A DNA stretch of 64,000 nucleotides from Planctomycetota bacterium (GTDB taxonomy: Bacteria > Planctomycetota > UBA1135 > UBA2386): positions 56,197 to 120,196 of the forward strand of contig JAEUHR010000030.1 of the NCBI GenBank assembly GCA_016794425.1, in the 5' to 3' direction. The notes under the pieces are model-generated. The model made no database searches. It was not told the origin of the DNA and was given only the letters and a program-made list of their open reading frames with translations. Position numbers and translations under genes: made by a program. Below are positions 42,651 to 53,068 of this stretch, piece after piece. Position 1 is the stretch's first letter; the number at the start of each line of letters is the position of its first letter.

Positions 42651-45049
42651 CGCTCGCACGGATCCAGGACCCGGCTTCGGCGACGACGACCTACGTCGAA
42701 GAGACGTTCCGTTTCCTCTCGCTGCCGCCGCTGTGGGTGCTGGCGCTCCTCGTGTTCCCCGCGACGGTCGTGTTCGCCTGGTGGGCCTACGGCGGCCTCA
42801 CGCGCCTCGAACGGGGCACCCGCATCGTGCTCTCCACCCTGCGCTGGATCGCGATCGCGCTGTGCTGCCTGCTCGTGTTCGAGCCGGCGTTCGAGAAGAC
42901 GACGTGGCGGCGTACTCAGAACCAGGTGCACGTGCTCGTCGACGACAGCGCGAGCATGCTGCGCAAGGATCGTTACCCCGCGGCCGAACAGAACGCTGCC
43001 CTGCAGCAGGTCGCCGGCGCCGACGTCGCGACGAAGACCAGGCAGGACCTCGTGCGCGCCGTGCTCGAGCAGAAGGACGGCCTCGTCGACGAACTGAAGA
43101 AGTCGCACGACGTGCGGCTGTTCCGCGTGCAGCGGAAGCCGGTGCCGGTCCGCCGCCTCGACGAGCTCACCGGCCGCGGCAACCGCACCGCGCTCGGCGA
43201 CGCGCTCGACCTGCACCTCGCGGCGATCGCCGGCACGAACGTCGACGCGCTGGTCCTCGTGTCCGACGGGCGCAACAACGACGGCATCGACCCCGTCGAG
43301 GCAGCACGCGCATTCGGCATGCGCGGCATCGCGGTCTACACGGTGGGCGTCGGCGACCCCGATCCGCCGCGCAACGCCTGGATCGTCGGACCGCCGGGCC
43401 CGAAGGAGTCGTTGCGCCAGGAAGAGGTCGGCTTCGACGTCACGCTGCACGCAGAAGGCCTGCGCGGCAAGCCCGCGCGCGTCGAACTCCAGGGCTCGCG
43501 CAACGGCGGCGCGTTCGTCCCCCTCGCGACCGCCAATGCGGAACTGCCGGCGGACGGCGAGGCCGCGCGCGTCCGCGTCTTCCACGCGTTCGCCGAGGCT
43601 GGCGACTGGACCCTGCGATTCACGCTCGCGGGCCAGCCCGAGGAGAGCCAGCTCGACGACAACGAGGACACCCGCTTCCTCCGCGTCAACGACGAGAAGA
43701 TCCGCGTGCTCTACATCGAGGACAAACCTCGCTGGGAGTACCGCTACGTGCAGGGCTGTCTGAAGCGCGTCGACCCGAGCATCGAGATGCAGGCCGTGCT
43801 CTTCGAGGCGAGCCCGCGCTTCCAGCAGGAGCACAGCAAGGGACTGCCGTCGCTGAAGGACGTGCCGCGCAGCGACAAGGAGTTCCTCGACTACCACGTG
43901 ATCCTGATCGGCGACGTGCCGCCGGAACGGATCTCGCCCACCGAAGAAGGACTGCGCCGGTGGCTCGACATGCTGGTCAAGTACGTCGAGTTCGGCGGCG
44001 GCGTGGGCTTCCTGTTCGGCGACGCGGCGATGCCCGAGCGCTACCGCAACACTCAGGTGCAGGACCTGCTGCCCGTGGTGCTCGAGGATCCGTCCTGGCT
44101 CCTGGCCAATCCGGCACCGCGCGACGTGGAGTTCCGGCCCGTGCTCGAGAACCCGCTGCAGCCGCACGACATCCTCCTGCTGCAGCGCGACCCCGGGCTC
44201 AACCGGCGCCTGTGGGAGAACGGCCTGCCCGGCTTCTTCGTCTACCACCCGGTGCAGCGTGCGAAGCCCGGAGCCACGGTGCTGCTGCGACACCCGACCG
44301 ACGGCAACGCGTACGGCAAGCGGCCGATCGCCGTGACCAGCTCGTACCCGCGCGGCACGACGTTCTTCATGGCCACGGACGAGACGTGGCGCTGGCGCAA
44401 CCCGTACGCGGAGACCTACCAGGACGCGTTCTGGCGCAACGTCGTGCGGCACCTGGCGCAGTCCCGCCTGCAACGCCGCAACGCCCTCGTCGAACTGACC
44501 GTCGACAAGACGCTGCTCGAAACGGGCGACAAGGTGCGCGTGCAGCTGCGTCTCCACGACGACGAACTGCAGCCGGCGATCGCCAACGAGCAGACGGTGT
44601 TCCTGCGCGACACGAAGGGCGCCACCGAGAAGCGCGTGCTGCGCTCGGTGCCGGGGGAACCGGGCGCCTACCAGGCGACGTTCACGATGCCGGAGCCGGG
44701 CGCCTTCAGCTTCCTCTGCTTCGCCAACCAGAACCCGGCCGACAACGTGCTCGCGCGCGAGGACGTGCTCGTGAAGGTGCCCGACAAGGAACTGGCGGAC
44801 TCCAGCCAGGACGAAGCGACGCTGCGCCGCATCGCCGAGGAGAGCCGCGGCGGCGACGGCGGCGGCGGGCGCTACGTCTTCCTCGCGGACGCGAGGTCCT
44901 TGGCGACGGATTTCGCGAACCGCAAGTCGTACGAGAGCCGCGAGGACACCACCACACGCCCGGCGTGGGACACTGGCTGGTCGCTGCTCGCGGTGGTGGT
45001 CGTGCTCGCCGTGGAGTGGCTTCTCCGCAAGCGCGCGCGGCTCGTATAG
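42647..45049 (+). CDS. Large membrane vWA protein with glutamine-amidotransferase-like region
   Basis: An 800-aa inner-membrane protein. Two helices at about 28-50 and 60-80 precede a vWA domain with a complete MIDAS, DDSAS at about 99-103, and VSDGRNNDG in the core. A beta-rich middle part follows, then a region IRVLYIEDKPRWEYRYVQG (about 350) typical of the glutamine-amidotransferase-like domain of this planctomycete family. It ends with a helix (SLLAVVVVLAVEWLL) and a basic tail. The paired layout with the preceding gene suggests a heteromeric membrane complex. GTG start, four-base overlap upstream. Confidence 0.82.
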   Translation: MTLARIQDPASATTTYVEETFRFLSLPPLWVLALLVFPATVVFAWWAYGGLTRLERGTRIVLSTLRWIAIALCCLLVFEPAFEKTTWRRTQNQVHVLVDDSASMLRKDRYPAAEQNAALQQVAGADVATKTRQDLVRAVLEQKDGLVDELKKSHDVRLFRVQRKPVPVRRLDELTGRGNRTALGDALDLHLAAIAGTNVDALVLVSDGRNNDGIDPVEAARAFGMRGIAVYTVGVGDPDPPRNAWIVGPPGPKESLRQEEVGFDVTLHAEGLRGKPARVELQGSRNGGAFVPLATANAELPADGEAARVRVFHAFAEAGDWTLRFTLAGQPEESQLDDNEDTRFLRVNDEKIRVLYIEDKPRWEYRYVQGCLKRVDPSIEMQAVLFEASPRFQQEHSKGLPSLKDVPRSDKEFLDYHVILIGDVPPERISPTEEGLRRWLDMLVKYVEFGGGVGFLFGDAAMPERYRNTQVQDLLPVVLEDPSWLLANPAPRDVEFRPVLENPLQPHDILLLQRDPGLNRRLWENGLPGFFVYHPVQRAKPGATVLLRHPTDGNAYGKRPIAVTSSYPRGTTFFMATDETWRWRNPYAETYQDAFWRNVVRHLAQSRLQRRNALVELTVDKTLLETGDKVRVQLRLHDDELQPAIANEQTVFLRDTKGATEKRVLRSVPGEPGAYQATFTMPEPGAFSFLCFANQNPADNVLAREDVLVKVPDKELADSSQDEATLRRIAEESRGGDGGGGRYVFLADARSLATDFANRKSYESREDTTTRPAWDTGWSLLAVVVVLAVEWLLRKRARLV

Positions 45050-45107
45050 GCGCCCACGACGCCGCGTTCCCCGGTTCCGCCTCCAGTCGCAGAACCCATT
45101 CCTTCCG

Positions 45108-48100
45108 ATGCAGAATGTCGAGATGAACGATTCCCGCAGCGCCGTCCGCCGACGTCCCGCGGCGGGATCCTCCCCGACCATGGCGCTGCTCTCGTTCCTG
45201 CTCGCCGCGCCGGTCGTGGCCCAGCAGCTGCCACAGCGGACCGTGCCGACGCCGATCGACTTCGCGACCGGCGACGACGACAACCTCTACTCGCTCGGCC
45301 GCTCGCAGGAGGACATCCACGAGTGGGAACTCGGTCTCGCGGACCTCGCCGCCGGCGAAGTGAAGCCCGCGGTCGAACGGCTGCACAAACTGCTGCAGCG
45401 GGAGACCGGGGGCGTCGTTCCCGTGGGGGCCGGCCGATTCCTCGGCCTGCGGCTCGCGGTGGTCACGACGATGGCGAACATGCAGCCGGCCGCGGTCGAG
45501 GCCTACGAGGCCCTCGTGCGGCGCGAAGCGGGCAACCTCGCCGGACGGGAGCCGACGGACCTCGCAACCGACCAGCTCGAACTCCTCGCCATGCGGTTTC
45601 CGACGTCGTCGCTCGGCCGCCGCGCGCGGCTGCGGCTCGGCGATCTCGCGCTCACCGCCGGCCGCGGCGTCGAGGCGATGGAGCACTTCCGCCAGGCGAT
45701 GGACGCTGCGCCGATCGGCAGCGCGGCGGAACGCTCGGTCGCGGACCGCATGACGTGCGCCGCGGTGCTCATGGATCCCGCGACCGCGCGCGCGGACCTC
45801 GCGGCGAAACGCCTCTCGCCGGAAGGCGCGTCGGTGCTGTCCATTCTCCCCGCGAGCGCCGATCCGGCCGGCTATCCGGTGCTCGGCGGCGGCGGGGACG
45901 GCCGCCGGCCGATGGCGGACGCGGCGGGCAGGCCGCGCACGACGACGAACGAAGAGGTCGCCGCAACGGGCTTCGACTACGCCGACAGCAGCCGCTACGC
46001 GATGCTGCCCGTCGGCGATCTCGACGGGATCTTCGTGAACACGGGCTCCGAGGTGATCGCGTTCGATCCGCTGCGCGCAGCACTGGCGTGGATGTCGATC
46101 ACTCCGAACGACGCGGCCGATCGTGGCGAACAGGTGAACAAGGACATGGTCCTCGCCGCGGCGTGCAGCGGCGACGTCGTCGTGGCACCGCTGCAGGTGC
46201 CCGAGAAGTCGGCCAACGTCGACTTCCAGGGTGCCTTTCGCGTCATCAGCAAGATCCCCCAGCGCCGCCTGTTCGCGTTCTCGCGGCGCTCCGGCCTCCA
46301 GCTCTGGTCGCACTTCGACGACCTCGACGGGCAGCGCACCCGGCGCTTCCGCGGTCACGATGCCTGCGGCCCCGCGACCATCGTCGGCGACACGGTCTTC
46401 GCGCCGGTGCAGGACCGGTCCGGCGCGATCGCGTTCTCGGTCGGCGCGTACGACCTCGCGACCGGCCAGACGAAGTGGCGCCGCCTCGTGTGCAGCAGCC
46501 AGCAGGACGTGAACATGTTCGGCAACGCGCGCAGCGAGTTCGCCGCGTCCCCGCTCACCGTCGCGAACGGCGTCGTGTACGGGTCGTCGAACCTCGGCGT
46601 GACGTTCGCCATCGAGAGCGGCACTGGGCGCATCCGATGGATCACGTCGTACCCGGTGGTCCGCATGCCGCGCGCGATGCTCCAGCACCAGGCCGAACGA
46701 CCCGTCTACTTCGCGAACAACGCTCCCGTCGTCGTGGACGGAGTGGTCCTCCTCACGCCGCTCGACTCCCCGTTCGCCCTCGGCATCGAGACCGAGACCG
46801 GAGCGATTGCTTGGCGCGTGCCCGCCGATGCCACGATCGACGGCGTCGACAACCGTGTGCGCTGGATCGCGGGCGCACTCGACGACGAGTTCGTCCTCGC
46901 GGGACGCGGGGCTGTCGCGGTGAAGGCGCGACCCGATGCCTCCGCAGCAGCAGCCGGCGCGGCCGCGATACGCCAGCTGGTGCGCCCGGAGTCCTTGCGT
47001 GCGCGAGGCGACGACGAAGTGACCGGGCGTCCCGCGATCACTGCGGAGCACGTGTGGTTCCCGCGCAACGGCCGCATCCTCGGTTTCGACCGCGCCGGCA
47101 ACCCGGTCGACGCCGCGCGGCGCATCGAGGACCCGGACCTGCAGCCGGGCAACCTGCTGTTCGTCGACGGCATCATCGTCTCGCTGCGGCAGCGTTCGCT
47201 CGCGGTCCTGATGGACTCCGCGGCGCTGGAAGCGCGCGTCGGCGCGCGCGTGGCCGCTTCGCCGGACGACCCCGCGGCGATCCTGCGCCTGGCCAAACTG
47301 CGCCGCGCTCTCACCGGGGCCAAGGCGACGGCGAAGGACTCGGCCGACCTCCGGGCCCTCCTGCAGCGCGGCGTCGAGGCTTGTGCGGCGCGCGGACTGC
47401 CCCCGAACCATCCGACGCGCCAGGCGCTGCAACGCACGCTGTTCGACCAGGCGTACGACGACGCGAACGCCGCCTTGCAGCGCAACGACGCGAAGGCGGG
47501 CGAACTACTCGTCGCTGCGCGGGCGGCGGCACCCGACGCGAAGGCGTTCGTCGCGGTGCAGGCGAAGGTGCTCGAGCGAGCCGCCGGCGACCCCGAACGT
47601 TCGCGCGTGGAACTCGATCGGCTCCTCGCCGAGGCTCCGGACGCGACGATGCCCGCGAACGGTCTCCCCGTCCGCGTGCACGTCGCGTGGCAGCGCGCAC
47701 TGCTCCCGGCGCGGGACCCGGCGGTCGCCGTCGCCGCCTGGCAGAACCTGCTCGAGGACCACGGAGACGCCAACCTCCCGTCGGGACGCGCCGCCGCGAT
47801 CGCGGAAGCGGCGATCGCCCGCCTCGTCGCCGAACACGGGAACGGTGTCTACCGCGAGATCGCGGCGCGCGCGGAGACGACATTGGCGGCCGCGGGCAAC
47901 GACGCCGGCGCGCTGCAGGCGGTGAGCCGGCGCTTCCCGAATGCCCCCGCGGCGCAACTGGCTCGTATGCGCGTGCTCGACCTCTCCGTACAGCGCGGCG
48001 ACCTCGCACTCGCGTGCGCGGTGCTGGCGCAGGGCACGGAGGGCGGCGACGTATCGCCGCGCATCCTCCGGCGCGTGCTGGTGGCCGCCGAGAAGCGCGG

Positions 48101-49571
48101 CAACCACGCACTCGCGATCGCGATCGCGGATCGCCTTTCGGCCCATCGCGACGAGCCGTCCGACTGGCCCGACGACCGCGGCGCCACGTTCGGCGCCGTC
48201 GCCGCCGCGATCGAAGCGCCCCCCGCGGCGCCTGGGTCGGCGGCCCCCGGCCTGCCCGTGGTGGAGATCGGACGGCTGCCGGTCCGTGTCGCGGGCGCGG
48301 AGGCCCATCATCTCCTGCCTGTCGTCGTCGCCGAGGGCTTCGTCGCCGCGACGGACCGCCCGCTCTTCGCGACGCTGGAACGCGAGCTCGTCGCGATCGA
48401 CGTCGCCGCCGCCGGCGGGCCAAAGGCGCTCTACTCGGCGACGATCGAGTTCGCGCCCCACGTCGTCGCGTGCGGCACGACGATCGTCGTGCCCGACTTC
48501 GATCGCATCTTCGCGGTCGAACACCGCACCGGCCAAGTGCTCTGGGATCTGCGTCAACAGCTCGGCGACGCGTCCGAGGGCATGCTCTTCGAAGACCTCG
48601 GCGTGCAGGCAGGCGTGCTGCACGTGTTCGCGTTCTCGCAGGCGAACGAGCATCCCGGCGGGGAGCTGATCGGCATCGAACCCCTGACGGGTGCCGTGGT
48701 CTTCCGGCGCCCGATGGCCGCCGCGGACGGCAACCTCGTGCCGAAACCGACCGCCACCGATCTCCTCTCGCTCGCGAGCCTTCCGGGCGGCGGACTCGAG
48801 ATCCGGCGGATCGATCCGCTGACGGGCCGCTTCGCCGCGACCGTTCGGGTCGACGACGCGGCGCTTCGCGGCGGCAAGGGCACCCCCGCGATCGACAACC
48901 TGGCCCAACGGGTGTCGACCGCTGGCGATCTCGTGATCCTGCCGCTCGACGCGAGCCAGCCCGACGAAGCGCCGCGCGTCGTCGCGATCGGCCCGGGCGG
49001 CGCGATCGCGTGGCAGTGGACCGGTCGGCCGGGCACTCGCGTCGTCGCCCCCACGCGTGGGGACCGCGTCGTCGTCGGCGAGAGCGGCGACCGCGGAGGA
49101 CGACTCGTCCTGCTCTCCGCTGCGGACGGCAGCGCGCTGCGCGAAGCGGATCTCGGCCCCGACGCCAAGATCCTGAACTGGGAAGTGTCGTGGCTGCACA
49201 ACCCCGCTCCCGCGATCCTCGCGCTGTCCGATCGCGCCGATCCAACGAGCCGGCGCCGCCGCTTCGTCGCGTTCGGCGTCGAGCAGGAGATGGCGATCGA
49301 GATTCCGCTGGCGAACGACGACGGCGACGTCGAACGGCAGCCCGTCTTCGGCGACGACTTCGTGACGTTCGCCGTCCGCCCGAACGGTCGCCAGCCCCTG
49401 CGCCTCTACTCGGTGCGTCTCGGGGATCGGTCGGGCGCCCTTCCCAACGGCCAGAAGTTCCGGCGCATCGAGCTGCAGCGGCCCCATGGGCTCGCGGCAT
49501 TCGGCGCCTACACTGTGCTCTCCTCGGCCGAGTGCCTCCTGGTCCTCGGCCCGCCGCCGAACTCCCGATGA
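45108..49571 (+). CDS. Giant secreted PQQ-propeller / TPR protein
   Basis: A 1487-aa exported protein; the signal sequence reaches about residue 38 (LLAAPVVAQ) if the first ATG is used, and ATG 45123 is an alternative. A TPR-like helical start (about 55-240) is followed by a first set of PQQ-type propeller blades (LFAFSRRSGLQLWSH, AYDLATGQTKWRRL, FAIESGTGRIRW, GIETETGAIAWRV). A long helical repeat stretch follows (about 690-1020). A second set of blades comes next (IFAVEHRTGQVLWDL, IGIEPLTGAVVF, AIGPGGAIAWQW). No quinoprotein dehydrogenase ligands are seen, so a scaffold role resembling BamB is inferred. The stop overlaps the next gene by four bases. Confidence 0.8.
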   Translation: MQNVEMNDSRSAVRRRPAAGSSPTMALLSFLLAAPVVAQQLPQRTVPTPIDFATGDDDNLYSLGRSQEDIHEWELGLADLAAGEVKPAVERLHKLLQRETGGVVPVGAGRFLGLRLAVVTTMANMQPAAVEAYEALVRREAGNLAGREPTDLATDQLELLAMRFPTSSLGRRARLRLGDLALTAGRGVEAMEHFRQAMDAAPIGSAAERSVADRMTCAAVLMDPATARADLAAKRLSPEGASVLSILPASADPAGYPVLGGGGDGRRPMADAAGRPRTTTNEEVAATGFDYADSSRYAMLPVGDLDGIFVNTGSEVIAFDPLRAALAWMSITPNDAADRGEQVNKDMVLAAACSGDVVVAPLQVPEKSANVDFQGAFRVISKIPQRRLFAFSRRSGLQLWSHFDDLDGQRTRRFRGHDACGPATIVGDTVFAPVQDRSGAIAFSVGAYDLATGQTKWRRLVCSSQQDVNMFGNARSEFAASPLTVANGVVYGSSNLGVTFAIESGTGRIRWITSYPVVRMPRAMLQHQAERPVYFANNAPVVVDGVVLLTPLDSPFALGIETETGAIAWRVPADATIDGVDNRVRWIAGALDDEFVLAGRGAVAVKARPDASAAAAGAAAIRQLVRPESLRARGDDEVTGRPAITAEHVWFPRNGRILGFDRAGNPVDAARRIEDPDLQPGNLLFVDGIIVSLRQRSLAVLMDSAALEARVGARVAASPDDPAAILRLAKLRRALTGAKATAKDSADLRALLQRGVEACAARGLPPNHPTRQALQRTLFDQAYDDANAALQRNDAKAGELLVAARAAAPDAKAFVAVQAKVLERAAGDPERSRVELDRLLAEAPDATMPANGLPVRVHVAWQRALLPARDPAVAVAAWQNLLEDHGDANLPSGRAAAIAEAAIARLVAEHGNGVYREIAARAETTLAAAGNDAGALQAVSRRFPNAPAAQLARMRVLDLSVQRGDLALACAVLAQGTEGGDVSPRILRRVLVAAEKRGNHALAIAIADRLSAHRDEPSDWPDDRGATFGAVAAAIEAPPAAPGSAAPGLPVVEIGRLPVRVAGAEAHHLLPVVVAEGFVAATDRPLFATLERELVAIDVAAAGGPKALYSATIEFAPHVVACGTTIVVPDFDRIFAVEHRTGQVLWDLRQQLGDASEGMLFEDLGVQAGVLHVFAFSQANEHPGGELIGIEPLTGAVVFRRPMAAADGNLVPKPTATDLLSLASLPGGGLEIRRIDPLTGRFAATVRVDDAALRGGKGTPAIDNLAQRVSTAGDLVILPLDASQPDEAPRVVAIGPGGAIAWQWTGRPGTRVVAPTRGDRVVVGESGDRGGRLVLLSAADGSALREADLGPDAKILNWEVSWLHNPAPAILALSDRADPTSRRRRFVAFGVEQEMAIEIPLANDDGDVERQPVFGDDFVTFAVRPNGRQPLRLYSVRLGDRSGALPNGQKFRRIELQRPHGLAAFGAYTVLSSAECLLVLGPPPNSR

Positions 49572-50692
49572 ACCCACGCCATCCCCTCGCCGCCGGCACT
49601 CTGCTCTCGCTGTGCGCCGTGTTCCTGCCCGGCCAGGAGACCCTTCGGCGCGGCGCGAGCAACGACCAGCTGATCGACGATCCGCTTCGCGACGCGGTCG
49701 CTCGCGGCCACGAGTGGCTGCAACGGCACCAGCACAAGGACGGGTACTGGTCGGAGATCGTCGGCTACAAGCTGAACACGGGCTACGAACCGCTCGACGA
49801 GAAGCCGCTGCCCCACGTCGGCGTCACCGCCCTCGCCCTCATCAGCTTCCTTGCCGGCGGCCACCTGCCCGACCGCGGCAAGTACGGCGAGGTCCTGCAT
49901 CGCGGACTCGATTTCGTGCTCGGCTGTGCGCAGGACGACGGACAGATCACCGCGAACGGCACGCGCATGTACAGCCATGCGTTCGCGACGCTGTTCCTCG
50001 CCGAAGTGTACGGGATGGTCGACCGGCCCGACGTGAAGCGGGTTCTGCAGCGCTCCGTCGACCTGATCGTCGACTCGCAGAACGCCGAAGGCGGCTGGCG
50101 GTACCGCCCGTTCGCGCGCGAGTCCGACATGTCCATCACGGTCTGCCAGGTGCTCGCACTGCGATCGGCGCGCAACGTCGGCATCCACGTGCCGGTCTCG
50201 ACGATCCGCAACGCGCAGAACTACGTCTACCGCAGCGCGGTGCGGAGCAACGACCGCACCTACCGCGGCGGGTACGGTGCGTACGGCGACGAAGGCGGCA
50301 GCTTCCGCTACCAGAACCGCGAGAACACGCGCGCCACGTTCCCTCTGACCGCCGCGGGCGTCACCACCCTGTACGCCGCCGGCGAGTACGACAGCCCGAT
50401 CATCCGCGACGCGCTCGACTTCCTCGACCGGCAGTACCGCGACTTCAGCCGTGAGTCGCAGAACCACTACTTCTTCTACTACGGTCACTACTATGCCGTG
50501 CAGGCCTACTACATCACCGGCGACCCGAAGTGGACCGAGTACTTCCGCTTCATGAAGCGCACCCTGCTCGCGCAACAGCAATCCGACGGCAGCTGGCCGT
50601 GCCGCGTCGGCCCCGGCGCCGCGTTCGGCACCGCCGTCGCGACGCTCATCCTGCAGATCCCCCTGCAGTACCTGCCCATCTTCCAGCGGTGA
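49568..50692 (+). CDS. Secreted alpha/alpha-toroid (prenyltransferase/terpenoid-cyclase-like) protein
   Basis: A 374-aa exported protein (signal about 1-20, ending LPGQE). Repeated helix pairs with family-like turns include WLQRHQHKDGYWSE, QNAEGGWRYRP, RENTRATFPLTAAGVTTLYA and QQQSDGSWPC, where GxW-type repeats match squalene-hopene-cyclase QW motifs. No DxDD motif is present, so cyclase activity is unlikely; a binding role is more plausible. ATG start in the stop of the PQQ gene, so translation is coupled. It is related in fold to the toroid domain of the protein at 16575-18431. Confidence 0.82.
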   Translation: MNPRHPLAAGTLLSLCAVFLPGQETLRRGASNDQLIDDPLRDAVARGHEWLQRHQHKDGYWSEIVGYKLNTGYEPLDEKPLPHVGVTALALISFLAGGHLPDRGKYGEVLHRGLDFVLGCAQDDGQITANGTRMYSHAFATLFLAEVYGMVDRPDVKRVLQRSVDLIVDSQNAEGGWRYRPFARESDMSITVCQVLALRSARNVGIHVPVSTIRNAQNYVYRSAVRSNDRTYRGGYGAYGDEGGSFRYQNRENTRATFPLTAAGVTTLYAAGEYDSPIIRDALDFLDRQYRDFSRESQNHYFFYYGHYYAVQAYYITGDPKWTEYFRFMKRTLLAQQQSDGSWPCRVGPGAAFGTAVATLILQIPLQYLPIFQR

Positions 50693-50716
50693 ACGGCACC
50701 GCACTCCCGACCCACC

Positions 50717-53068
50717 GTGGCCACCGCCGACCCTGACTCCCACTCCCCTGTCGGCGGCGCCGCCGTCGACGCGACGCTGCGCCCGCTGCTCACCACGCAG
50801 TTCGCGCGCCTTCGCCGCCGCTGGTCGTGGTTCGGTGTGGCGCTGACGCTCGCGGCCTGCGGTCTGGCACTGCTGCTCTTCGTGGGACTCGACGTCTGGC
50901 TGCGCCTGCCGCTGCCGATCCGGCTGATCCACACCGCGGCCCTGGTCGCACTGGCCGTCGCCGGAACGGTCCGCTTCGTGCGCTACCCGTTGTCGCGCCG
51001 CTTCGACGACGTCGACCTCGCAGCGTGGATCGAGACCACGTTCCCCGAACTGCACCAGCGCCTCGTGTCGACGCTGCAGTTGCAGGCGTCCGGCGGCGAC
51101 CTGCGCAACCAGTCGCAGGCGATGATCGATCGCCTCGCGGCCGAGACCGCGAGCATCGCGCGCGAACTGCCTCTCGATCGCCTCTTCGACGACCGGCGCA
51201 CGCGGCGGATCGTCGGCAGCGCACTCGGCGTGTGTCTCGCCGTCGTCGGCGGAGCGACCCTCCACCCCGCCGTCGCGAAGGCGTTCGTGCTCCGCCATCT
51301 CGGCTTCGCCGCCGAGTACCCGCGCGAGACGGATCTCGTGATCGAGTTGCCGGACGCCGGCCCGGACCTGCAGCGTCGCGACGAGGAGTCGCGGACCGAA
51401 CTCGTGCTGCCGGCTGGCGCGGACCTGCACGTCTCGGTGCTCGCGAAGGGCCGCGTGCCGAAGGACGTCTTCCTCGACGTCGCGCCCATCCGTTCCGACC
51501 GGCCGGGCGCGAACGACCCGCGCGCCGTGGCGATGACGCCCCGCCCAGGCGATCGCTTCCGCCACGTGTTCCGCCGCGTGGCCGGCGCGTTCGAGTTCCA
51601 CGCCCGCGGCGGCGACGACGACCGCGGCGACCGCGTCGTCGTCGTGCGCACGGTGCACCCGCCCCAGGTCGCGACACTGCAGGCGAACGTGACGCCGCCC
51701 GCCTACACGGGCGCCGAGACGAGCGCGCAGACGGGCGGCGCCATCGAGGGCCTGACCGGCAGCTCCGTGGAGCTCCTGCTGGCCACGACCGCTGCGGTCC
51801 AGCAGGCGACCATGGTCTTCCTCGAGAGCGGCCGACGCCTGCCGATGCAGCCGACCACGGTGCAGGACGACAGCGCCGCTTCGACTGCCTGGCGCGTCAC
51901 GTTCGTCGTCGAGACCAGCGATCGCTACCAGATCGAACTCGTCGCCGGCACCGGCCTTCGCAACCCGAACCCGGGCACCTACCCGATCGCTGCGCTGCAG
52001 GACTACGCACCCGTCGGCAAGTGGCTCCTGCCCGACGACGAGGCGCTGCTCGTGCTGCCGAACGCGCTGCTCTGCGTGCGGCTCGACACGCGCGACGACT
52101 TCGGCTTGCGGGCAGCCCGATTCACCGTGGAGCGAGCGGGCGGCCGCACGCTCGACCGCGACCTGCTCGCACAACCCGCCAGCGACGCTCCTGCCACCGT
52201 TCCCACGAAAGGCGCGATCCTCACGGAGATCTTCGAGGTCGCCGAACTGCTCGGCGCCGCGGCGACCCCCGCCGCCGCGAACGACAGCCTGTCGTTGCGC
52301 ACGACGCTGCGCGACAACCGCCTGCCCGAAGCGAACACGACCGAGCTGCCGCAACGCATCGTGCAGATCGTCGATCCGGCGCAGCTCGCAGCGTCGATCG
52401 CGCGAACGTTCCGGACTCTGCGCGAGGACCTCGAACACGCGCTCGAGATCCAGGCCGATCGGCGCGCGAGGATCGAAGATCTCCTCACCGCACAGAATCC
52501 GGCCACCACCGACGTTGCGCAGATCCTGACCGGCGCCGAGGTCGGTCAGGGCCGCGTCAACAATGCGATCGAACGCGCTCACCGCACCCTGATGCGTTCG
52601 TTCGACGTGCACCTGTGGAACCGGCTCGAGACGAGCCAGAATGCGGCGCAGGTCGTCGACCTGTACCGCCAGCGCAGCCGCGAGCTCCTGGAGCCACTGG
52701 CCCTCGACCCCGCGTTCTACCGCGACCTCACGGCTCGGCGCCGCGCGGGAACCCTCGGCAGCATGGAGACGACCCTCGATCCGATCCTGACGATGGTCAG
52801 CGCCGCCGATCTACTCGTGACGGGTGCCTGCCCCGTGGCGGCGCGAGCGCTCGCCGAGGCCCAGGTCGCCCGGGGCAACGACGACCGTCGTCCGCTGCTC
52901 GAGCGGGCGAAGAGCGCGGCCGTGGAGATCGAGCGGTCGCTCCAGCAACTGCTGGCGCGGCTCGAGGAATGGAACGACTACCAGGACCTGATCCAGGAGA
53001 CTCGCGCACTGCGCGATCGCCAGCGCGATCTCCAGGACCGGACCGACGCAGCACGAGGCAAGAAATGA
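50717..53068 (+). CDS. DUF4175-like large membrane protein
   Basis: A 783-aa protein starting at GTG. Two N-terminal helices (about 38-60 and 68-88) and one near 168-185 precede a large extracytoplasmic part with beta-rich segments (PPAYTGAETSAQTGG, IVVVRTVHPP-like) and a helical C-terminal region (about 560-783) rich in Arg, Glu and Gln. Such proteins, with TTFPELHQRLVSTLQL after the helices, recur in planctomycete MoxR operons and match DUF4175-type architecture from memory. The stop overlaps the following coiled-coil gene by four bases. Confidence 0.72.
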   Translation: MATADPDSHSPVGGAAVDATLRPLLTTQFARLRRRWSWFGVALTLAACGLALLLFVGLDVWLRLPLPIRLIHTAALVALAVAGTVRFVRYPLSRRFDDVDLAAWIETTFPELHQRLVSTLQLQASGGDLRNQSQAMIDRLAAETASIARELPLDRLFDDRRTRRIVGSALGVCLAVVGGATLHPAVAKAFVLRHLGFAAEYPRETDLVIELPDAGPDLQRRDEESRTELVLPAGADLHVSVLAKGRVPKDVFLDVAPIRSDRPGANDPRAVAMTPRPGDRFRHVFRRVAGAFEFHARGGDDDRGDRVVVVRTVHPPQVATLQANVTPPAYTGAETSAQTGGAIEGLTGSSVELLLATTAAVQQATMVFLESGRRLPMQPTTVQDDSAASTAWRVTFVVETSDRYQIELVAGTGLRNPNPGTYPIAALQDYAPVGKWLLPDDEALLVLPNALLCVRLDTRDDFGLRAARFTVERAGGRTLDRDLLAQPASDAPATVPTKGAILTEIFEVAELLGAAATPAAANDSLSLRTTLRDNRLPEANTTELPQRIVQIVDPAQLAASIARTFRTLREDLEHALEIQADRRARIEDLLTAQNPATTDVAQILTGAEVGQGRVNNAIERAHRTLMRSFDVHLWNRLETSQNAAQVVDLYRQRSRELLEPLALDPAFYRDLTARRRAGTLGSMETTLDPILTMVSAADLLVTGACPVAARALAEAQVARGNDDRRPLLERAKSAAVEIERSLQQLLARLEEWNDYQDLIQETRALRDRQRDLQDRTDAARGKK

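Noticed and set aside
45323..49567. Very long upstream extension of the toroid frame inside the PQQ gene
   Set aside because: The translation is Arg-rich low-complexity sequence with no start signal. The real gene begins at 49568 with a signal peptide.
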